The notes under the pieces: model-generated | What the model was told of the DNA's origin: nothing | The model's database searches: none | What the model saw: the letters and a program-made list of their open reading frames with translations, nothing else | Assembly (NCBI GenBank): GCA_012295275.1 | Contig: CM022677.1 | Location: 13,236,889-13,300,888 of the forward strand | Direction of reading: 5' to 3' | Source: Chrysomallon squamiferum | Lineage: Eukaryota > Mollusca > Gastropoda > Neomphalida > Peltospiridae | DNA: 64,000 bases | Translations under genes and position numbers: made by a program | Shown here: in pieces, positions 55,884 through 64,000 of the stretch | Numbering within the stretch: the stretch's first letter is position 1 | How the letters are laid out: the number at the start of each line of letters is the position of its first letter

Positions 55884-56363
55884 TGTGTGTGTGTGTGTGT
55901 GTGTCAGCAATAGCGACAATTGCTTTGTGATAATAGTGTGTGTGTGATTGTGTATGAGCAAGAGTGATAATTGCTACTGTGAAAAGAGTGTGTGCGTGTC
56001 AGTGTATCAGAAATAGTGATAACTGCTACTCTGATAATAGTGTGTGTGTGTTTGTGTGTTTGTGTGAGTGTATTAGCAATAGTGGTAACTGCTATTCTGA
56101 TAATAGTGTGTGTGTGTGTGTGTGTGTTTGAGTGTATTAGCAATAATGATAACTGCTATTCTGATAATAGTGTGTGTGTGTTTGTGTGTTTGTGTGAGTG
56201 TATTAGCAATAGTGATAACTGCTATTCTGATAATAGTGTGTGTGTGTTTGTGTGTGTTTGTGTCAGTGTATTAGCAATAGTGATAACTGCTATTCTGATA
56301 GTAGTATGTGTGGGTGTGTTTGTGTCAGTGTATTAACAATTTTGATAATTGTTACTCTGATAA

Positions 56364-56412
<49 letters not shown>

Positions 56413-58222
56413 TGTGAGTGTATTAGCAATAGTGATAACTGGTATTCTGGTAATAGTGTGTGTGTGTTTGTGTGAGTGTATTAGCAATAGTGATCACTGC
56501 TATTCTGATAATGTGTGTGTGTATCAGCTATAGTCATAATTGCTACTCAGATAATAGTGTTTGTGTATGTATGTGAGTGTATTAGCATTAGCGATAATTG
56601 CTACTCTGATAATAGTGTGTGTGTGTGTGTAAGTGTATCAGCAATAATGTTAACTACTACTCTGGTAATTGTGTGTATCAGCAAGAGTAATAACTGCTAC
56701 TCTGATGATAGTGTGTGTGTGTGTATGAGAGTGTATCAGCAACAGTGATAATTGCCAATCTGATAATAGTATCTGTGTGTTTGAGTGTCAGTATATGAGC
56801 TATATTGAAAATTACTACTCTGATAATAGTATGTGTGCGTGTATCAGCAATAGAGATAACTGCTGCTCAGATAATAGTAAATGGCTGTGTGTACCTGTGT
56901 GTGAGTATATAAGCAATAGTGATATATATTATGTGTGTGCATTTCTATGTGTGTATATCAAATAGTGATAAATGGTATTCAGATAATAATGTGTGTATGT
57001 GTCGGTATCAGCAATAGTGATAACTGCTACTCCGATAATAGTGCGTGTGAGTGTGAGTGTATCAGCAATAATGATGATTACTACTGAGATAACAGTATGT
57101 GTTTGTGAGTGTATCAGCAATAGTTATAACTACTACTCTGATAATAGTATGTGTGTGTGTGTGTCAGCAATAGTGATAATTGCTACTCAGATAATAGTGT
57201 GTGTGTGTGTGTTTGTGAGCCATAGTGATAATTGCTGGTCTGATAATAGTATGTGGGTCTGTATGTGAGTGTATCAGCAATAGTGATAATTGTTGTGTGT
57301 ATGCATGTGTGTGAGACAATAGTCATAATTGCTATTCTGATAATAGTGTGTGTGTCTGTACCTGTGTGTGTGAGTCAGTCAGCAATAGTGATAATTGCTA
57401 CTCTCATAATAGTGTGTGTTCATGTGTGTGTGAGTGTATCAGTAATAGTGATAATTGATAATGTGATCAGCAATAGTAATAACTACTACTCTGATATGAG
57501 TGTGTGTGTGTAAGTGTATCAGAAATAGTGATAATTGCTACTCTGTTAATAGTGTGTGTGTATGTGTGTGTGTGTGCATGTGTGTCTGTATCAGCAGTAG
57601 TGACTATTGCTACTCTGATAATAGTATGTGTGTGTGACTATCAGCAATAGTGATAATTGATACTCTGGTAAAAATGTATGTGTGTTTGTGTGGGAGTTTA
57701 TCAGCAATAGTGATAACTGCTATTTGTGTGTGTATAGTTGTTTGTGTTATAGTGATAATTGCTCCTCTGATAATGTGTGTGTGTGTGTGTATCAGGAATA
57801 ATGATAATTGCTACTCAGATAATAGTGTGTATGTGTGTGTATCTGCAATAGTGATAACTGCTACTCAAATAATAGTGTATATGTGTATGTGTCTGCAATA
57901 GTGATAACTCCTGCTGGCATAATAGTATGTGTGTGTATCAGCCATAGTGATAACTGCTACTTAGATAATATTGTGAGTGTGTATGCGAGTATACAATTAA
58001 TATGATAATTGCTACTGTGATTATAGTGTGTGTGTATGTATATGTGAGTATATCAGCAATAGTGATAATTGCTACTCTGATATTAGTATGTGAATGTGTG
58101 TGTGTCAGTGAGTGTGAGTGTATCATCAACAGTGATAATTGCTACTTAGATAACAGTGTGTGTGTACATGTGTATCAGCAATAGTGATACTTGCTACTCT
58201 AATAATAGTGTGTGTGTCTGTG
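55884..58222. repeat. 2.3-kb minisatellite, units about 45-80 bp
   Basis: About forty imperfect units of the form (GT)n, then GTATCAGCAATAGTGATAAT, TGCTACTCTGATAATAGT. Units vary in the length of the GT run and by point changes. It is purine/pyrimidine alternating and could adopt Z-DNA or promote slippage. All open frames here, on both strands, are products of the repeat. Confidence 0.95.
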
Positions 58223-58784
58223 TTAAGAAATATTTGGTTATCAGTTTATATATTTAAATGCTTTACAAAATACTCAGGCCTGTTTTATTTAAATTTAAGA
58301 TTGAATCTGATGGTGTCTTTAGTCTTTGTTTATACCACCAAGGGACACAACTCTGAGTTATGGTGGAAACTCATTAGGTAATAAATAATTTTTGTATTTT
58401 TCAGAAATAATTAGTTTTTAATTCAAAATATTGAAACAGAAGCGTGCATATTGTTTGAGATTTATTCTGTTTAATTTTATTACTATACCTACACAGGAGG
58501 AAAAATAACACATCTGAATAGCATGTTGTAAATACAATAGTTTTCAGTTCTTTATTATTTGTAACAGAGATGTAATTAGCAACAAAAACATCAACAGCAA
58601 TGTGTAACATGGTGGTGACAGTAGCAGCTATGAAGATTTTCCTTACTACTACTATCACTACTACTACTGCTTGAATATTCCAGGATCCAGTTATTTGATC
58701 AAACAGTAGAATAGCATGGATACTGATGTCTGATTCAAGGCTATAGATTACTTCAACAGAGTGGAGGTATTCCATTTAAATCAA

Positions 58785-58890
58785 TTAGTGTTTGATTAAT
58801 TCTATATAAATGTCATTTGTTTTACCTACTACTCCCAATTAGTGTTTGATTAATTATATATAAATGTCATTTGGTTTACCTACTACTCAC
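58785..58890. repeat. Direct 53-bp duplication
   Basis: Two adjacent copies of TTAGTGTTTGATTAATT, ATATAAATGTCATTTG, TTTACCTACTACTC with a few substitutions. Confidence 0.9.
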
Positions 58891-58915
58891 AATCTGTCAG
58901 CTTATCTTGCTCTTT

Positions 58916-58919
<4 letters not shown>

Positions 58920-58961
<42 letters not shown>
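58920..58961. repeat. (GT)n microsatellite
   Basis: GT run of about 40 bases. Confidence 0.95.
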
Positions 58962-58964
<3 letters not shown>

Positions 58965-59458
58965 ATCTGCCTAGTGTATTAACTATATATCTATTTACCA
59001 GTGTATGTCTACAATAATCTGTCTGTCTGTCTGTCTGTTGGTCTACATCATCAACCCAGCTATCTACCCAATATCTGCCAGTCTCTAAATACTTTTACTT
59101 CCTAAATAAATATATCTATGTACAGCTGTATTCTTTTGTTTTATATTTGTTTGTCTTTCTAACATGCTGTCTGTCTTTATGTCACTATCTATATGTATGT
59201 GTGTCTAAACATATAATCTGTAAATATCTTTTTGGCAATTTTTTCTGTAAATATTTCTACCAAATGTAACATTGTTCTTTAACACTAACAATGATTATTA
59301 TGAATAATTAAGAAAAATGTGTTTGTATCTATACCACATGCTGTCATATGTCAATTCTTTTTGTGAAATGGACAGGAATTAATGCTTATTTTTAAATAAC
59401 TGTGATATTTTTGACAGCCATTGTTTTTACAAACTATACGAATGAATGAATGTTTTAG

Positions 59459-59505
59459 GACATCCCAGCATTAAAAATATGTCAGCTGCTGGGTGACAAA
59501 GAAAG
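59459..59505 (+). CDS. Penultimate exon of a plus-strand gene
   Basis: Acceptor TGTTTTAG and donor AAAG/GTAAAT. 47 nt read DIPALKICQLLGDKE plus two bases, completed to Arg by the next exon. Phase and splice sites agree, so the pair is credible despite its size. It is probably the 3' end of the LRR gene, as the only plus-strand gene nearby, though the 55.3-59.4 kb interval gives no linking exon. Confidence 0.6.
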
Positions 59506-59580
59506 GTAAATCTAACAATACAAACTATACAAATCAATACCTAATTACATTAATATTAAATATTGAAATATTTTTCTCAG

Positions 59581-59626
59581 ACAAGAAGTGGAGAAGAGGA
59601 TGAAGATTCAGTTCATCATGAACTAA
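59581..59626 (+). CDS. Terminal exon of a plus-strand gene
   Basis: Acceptor TTTTTCTCAG. The first base completes the split Arg codon, then QEVEKRMKIQFIMN and TAA (59624-59626). A candidate poly(A) signal AATAAA is at 60304-60309, giving a 3' UTR of about 0.7 kb. A short basic/acidic helix ends the protein. Confidence 0.58.
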
Positions 59627-60303
59627 TTTTCTAGAACACAGAGATATTGTTAATAATATATCCAGTTTTTCTCTGATTATAGTTTTCTATGCCTTTCAGT
59701 ATTTTCTGATGTAGATAATGTCAATTCCACTTCATAGAAAATGATTTCAAAAATTTCTGTACAAACTTTTCTGATACAAAGAATGATAACTTAACATATC
59801 TAATACAGAGAAGTGATGCAGAAAATGATGGTTATCATCCACTTCATCTGATGATAGTTACAGTTATTGCTACTCTCTCCAGTATTCTGATGTAGAAATT
59901 AACAATTTTTACCATCTTGTCGTATGATTTTTTTTAATTCAGCATTTTCTGATACACAGAATAACATGATAAAATATGCTGTTAATTCACACATCTTGTA
60001 ATGTTTGTATATGTGTTATTTTCAGTGTTCGTTTTGTGTCTTGTATGTGTTTGTACTTTAGTGCATGCATTTATGTGCCTGCATATATCTGCATAAATTA
60101 TAAAAATAAGTAAATAAGTGACAACTGTAGTTAAATTATATTTTCTTTTTACATTGTTTTTGTTATTTGTTTATAATGCACTTGTAATTTGACAGTATCA
60201 GTATAATGTTTCCTATAGGCATTTTTAATTCATTAATTGTTATATTTGTTACAATTTTGCTGTTGAATTTGATTTTTTAATTCACTGTAACTGTTTCTTG
60301 GCA

Positions 60304-60309
60304 AATAAA
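60304..60309 (+). terminator. Candidate polyadenylation signal
   Basis: AATAAA followed 20-30 bases later by a GT/T-rich stretch (GTTTTCAGGGTGTTTATT). It is the first well-formed signal of this type after the 59626 stop. Confidence 0.4.
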
Positions 60310-60949
60310 AAAGAAATGAAATTGTTTTCAGGGTGTTTATTATTATTGATTTTGTTTTTAATTTGGGTGGGAAATTGTATTTGCTTTCTTTCATTATTTC
60401 ATATGGTTTAACAATCTAAAATTAATTTGCAGAAGTTTTATCAAAGGAGAGTTATTTCCCTTATGTTATGAAAATTTATTATCCATGGTCAGTTGCTCAT
60501 AATAATAATAATAATAATAATTACTTACATTGATTATAACAAACTAACAAACAAATGAATAATAAAATATTATGAGACAAGTTAAATTAGTTTTTATTTG
60601 ATTTATTCTTCATTAAGTGATGCTGAAGATGCATAAAACATAAGAAATATGGAAATGGAGGTCGTACCCACGACACTCCCCGATTTTCTAGTTTCACTGT
60701 GAATCATATTTCTGAACTAGAACTAACTCGCAATAACATTTTAGAAAAGTCATGTTTAGTAATTTAGTCTCAAATTATCAGAAGCACAATTTAAAATCAA
60801 CGAAAATAACTTAATATTAGATTAATTACATTAATAACTCTCAAGATAATTTGTTAATATTAATACTGCTCCATATTTTTAATTATGCTTTCCGGTTCAA
60901 TAAAATAGATCTGCATAACTGTGAGCTATAAGAAAAGGAAAATTATTAA

Positions 60950-62900
60950 AAAAATCTAAATATTTACATAGTGTAGGTATTCCTTTTTGAGTCACCTAAT
61001 ACAATATAGCAACACTGTCTTACGTTGTTTTGTTATTTTATTATGCGGGCAATATCTTACTGGCATAAACTTAATAAAATAAACTTTTTTCTCTGTTATT
61101 AATAAATCAAAGAAAATTACCGATATGCTGTTTCAAATTATTGGCAGAAACCTTTGTGAGATTGTGATGAAATACGCTGATATATTCTGAACAATAAAAA
61201 ATGTTTTGATGTAAAGGTCTCTCGATAATAAATGTATCCCTTATAAACACTAGTGGTGTCGGTATCAGAAGCTTTTTACAGGAAAACGTGATAATTAATT
61301 AAAAGTTGATATATAAATTTAATTCTACTTGGGGATCTGTGAGTGCAACTCAAAACAATTGAAAACAAAATGTTTTGTTGCTTTTTTTCTAATTTTTTAC
61401 CGAAACTGCCGCATAATATTATGCTTGCTGAAGGACGAAGTTAGTTTAATTTTTACATCTTCGTCTCAGAATTTTTTTTATTCATGGTAGAGTTTTTGAT
61501 AGTGTAAAACTAATGACGTAATCGAGACCTGTTTTCGACTCGCATGTCACTTTACGTCTGCTACAAAAGCTGACGGTATGATAAGAACTATTCGTTTATT
61601 AATGATATTAGGCGTAACTAAAAACAGATGAAGAAACACGACAGAACGCTCAGTAATTGAAATAAATTCTAATGTTGATATCAATTTTCGTTTTCATAAA
61701 TAAGCTTATTATTATTTTTCTTTAGCACTGCATCATTTAATGATTTTTAATTTTTATTTAGTTATTTATCGCCAGTAATTTGTTTTTTCAATCCACACAG
61801 CACAAAACAGAACTGTTTTTCTATTATTGACTGAGCGTGCCATGCTATATCAAACTATATTATTATATATCTAATTTACACTACTTTTACAATGAAAAGA
61901 AAACAATACTTTTTGTTCTTTTTTTATTAAGATTTTCCATAAAAGAGTAAATGAGAGAGAAACAGGTTTGTTGAATGAGAATATTAAAATAATAATAAAT
62001 ATATTATATTTGCATTTTTACGAACAACAGTAAAAATGCAAATGTATTAAATTTTTGCTGTAAAATGATAAGTTTATAAAATATGAATAATAAATAAGAA
62101 AATTAACTCATTTTTCATTATCAACAATGGAATATATATCCATTTCAAAAATCCAGTTTCTTTCACAATAAACAGCAACATCTTATGACGTACAATGAAC
62201 ATTAAAAATCAAGAGAGAGAGAGAGAGAGTTTGGTACAGATACAAATAAACTAGAGAGAGACTGGTACAGTCTCTAGAGAGACTGACATAGTATAGAAAT
62301 ATTTATAAATAGATGAATAATAGACTCATAGAAAAGAACAAAGATAAATAGAAAGCCAACGAGGAACGTAAACAGAGAGCCAGAGGAACAGAGAGCGAGA
62401 GAGAGTTTAGGTACATGCACGGAAATAGAATTATGTATTGATAGAAAATGCGACAAGTAGGTATATTAGATATAATAATAATATATTTTGATATAGCATG
62501 GCACGCTCAGAAAATAAGTAGACAAATAACCTTAGGAACAATGCCGGTACGACGGCAACGACTGTGACATTAATAGAAATTACAATAATATATTTTAGAA
62601 GGCGATACGCCAGCTCAGAAAGTACGAGGAATAGTTAATAAAAAGCGCTAAAGAATAATGAGAAATACTCCAAGAAAGCTAGGAACAACGCCGTTACGAC
62701 GGCAACGATGGTGATATGAATAGAAATAGTAATAATACATTTTTCTAAAGGTTTTGATCGCTAAAGGATTAATAGTTAATAAAAAACAAAAAATAATGGT
62801 AAGTACACCTAAAACATTAGGAACAACCCCTTCACGACTGCAATGACGGCAACATCAAAAAAGATAATAATAATATATGCTGATGAGGAATAGACTTTAT
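60950..62900. repeat. Dispersed repeat region, second large copy with array
   Basis: 60950-62200 shares ordered words with 20160-21100 in the same orientation. 62200-62450 is a GAGA-rich stretch, as at 21370-21530. 62500-62890 holds two or three copies of the block with GGAACAACGCCG, GACGGCAACGA and AATAGAAATTACAATAATAT, related to the arrays at 19.2 and 35.2 kb. No ORF is preserved. Confidence 0.65.
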
Positions 62901-63965
62901 AAGATAAAACTGAGATTAGTAAAATTTGTATTAGTAGTACGTCTGCTTACTTTATAACCTTCTCACAAAATGTTAGCAAAGCAAAACGGTTTATCTTTCA
63001 ATTGCTAGCAGCAGAGCTACGTGTGTTTGTTTATTTGTGATAATGATGCCTAATAGCACCAGCAAAGTGTATGTGGCAGTTACGTAATATTTTATTACAT
63101 TTATTATAGAATTCAGAGATAGAGGAGGGCAATATTATTTTTCTTTAAAAATTGAGAAATATAAATAAATGTGCTTTTTTAAAATGTAAAAATTACACAG
63201 AAAAATATTTCAAGGTGTCAGAAAATGGGGATATTTTATAATAAAATATATGAACGTGATATTTTGATAGGAATTTTACTAGAGAAAACCTGAATAGTAA
63301 GAAATGTAGAGTGTACACAAGAATCTTGCTATATCGCAGTTCATTGCAGTTCTTGCTATATCGTTTATTGTCTTATATCGCAGTTCATTGTCAGCATGGT
63401 CCAGTATGCTTCGGTAGTTATAAAGATTTGTTCGGTATCATTCGTCATTTTCCGGCTACGAACGCAGTCGCATGTGATATGTAAAATTATTATTATGATA
63501 CAGCTGAATGACAAAATTAGTATATTTTTATATTGTTTTTGCCTCGGAAAATGTTTATAAAGGGTAGTCATTTATTGATTTATTTATTTATTGAAACTAC
63601 TGTCGTAATCGTGACCTGTCTTCAACTCGTACCAGACCGTTTTACTCTTAAACGATGAACGATAAAAGAAAGAATAACGTTGTATAACAATAAATGTTCG
63701 CTTATTAATAATATTATTATTTATCTCCAAAACAGACATCATAGAAAGAAATCCTACTTTCAGGAACTAGGGCCATGGTGTAAGATTCTAATCTTATGTA
63801 ATGTAAATAATTTTCAGTTTTACAAACAATGGAAGTTTACTAAACATTTCTTTCGTTTTGTTTACAGTAAAGCTGGAGAAGTAAATATAATAATCCTACA
63901 TCCCAGTTTGGAAATGTGTTACGGTTTTGTTTTGTTATCTTATAAATGGATTTAAAATCACCACG

Positions 63966-64000
<35 letters not shown>
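62901..64000. other. No supported gene; ends in (GT)n
   Basis: Mostly AT-rich. A short duplication, TTGCTATATCG with GCAGTTCATTG, lies at about 63330-63390. The open frame at 63680-63955 has no convincing splice or start context. A GT microsatellite fills 63970 to the window end. Confidence 0.55.

Noticed and set aside
55904-58184. Numerous ORFs on both strands of the 2.3-kb array
   Set aside because: All are frames through the GT-rich minisatellite with Cys/Val or His/Thr runs.
63680-63955. 91-codon ORF near the window end
   Set aside because: No splice sites, promoter or repeat-free start. Composition is typical of chance frames in AT-rich DNA.

Overview
The window is AT-rich animal DNA. 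Its left fifth (1 to about 13.2 kb) is an endogenous array of a parvovirus-like virus. The rest is ordinary metazoan genome: short exons with consensus splice sites, microsatellites and decayed transposons. Many copies of a GGGAGATAAC / AGTTATCTCCC motif (29.4-31.9 kb), which I associate with molluscan genomes, suggest a mollusc host. That is an inference of moderate strength; the species cannot be read from the sequence.

Viral array (1-13.2 kb). Three related units lie head to tail on the + strand. Each intact unit runs: terminal hairpin, CACGTG/CRE promoter, small hydrophobic ORF, capsid (VP) ORF, CRE/TATA promoter, NS1-type HUH-nuclease/SF3-helicase ORF. Unit 1 (99-5276) has an intact VP and an intact NS but a frameshifted small ORF. 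Unit 2 (5524-10006) has an intact small ORF and VP, but its NS is frameshifted and truncated. Unit 3 (10003-13117) is a VP fragment plus an NS with several breaks. Hairpins flank the VP-NS block and none lies between VP and NS. The genome order is therefore VP then NS on one strand, the reverse of the usual monosense parvovirus order. A 77-codon ORF in the +1 frame inside the VP N-terminus is conserved in both intact units, and there it is conserved better than the VP frame itself.

Host region, minus strand (13.9-28.6 kb). Six short exons between 28.6 and 18.9 kb join in consistent phase to give the first 144 codons of an unrecognised protein. Weaker exon candidates, one with an ankyrin-like segment, lie at 18.4-13.9 kb. 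A decayed Ty3/gypsy pol fragment sits among them at 15.7-17.5 kb.

Central region (28.8-48 kb). It holds a 200-base assembly gap, a satellite-like array, a duplicated segment carrying a MITE in only one copy, a hAT remnant, a degenerate DDE-transposase-like gene, and a few orphan exon candidates (36.5-38.8 and 43.2-44.6 kb).

Right region (48.4-64 kb). A plus-strand gene with LRR exons seems to start at a TATA-less ETS/YY1-type promoter (48.42-48.46 kb) and to end at two short exons at 59.46-59.63 kb. It has been reshaped by a 1.5-kb tandem duplication, a 64-bp expansion of one LRR exon and a 2.3-kb minisatellite. The last 3 kb is a dispersed repeat family also seen at 19-21 kb and, in part, at 35 kb.
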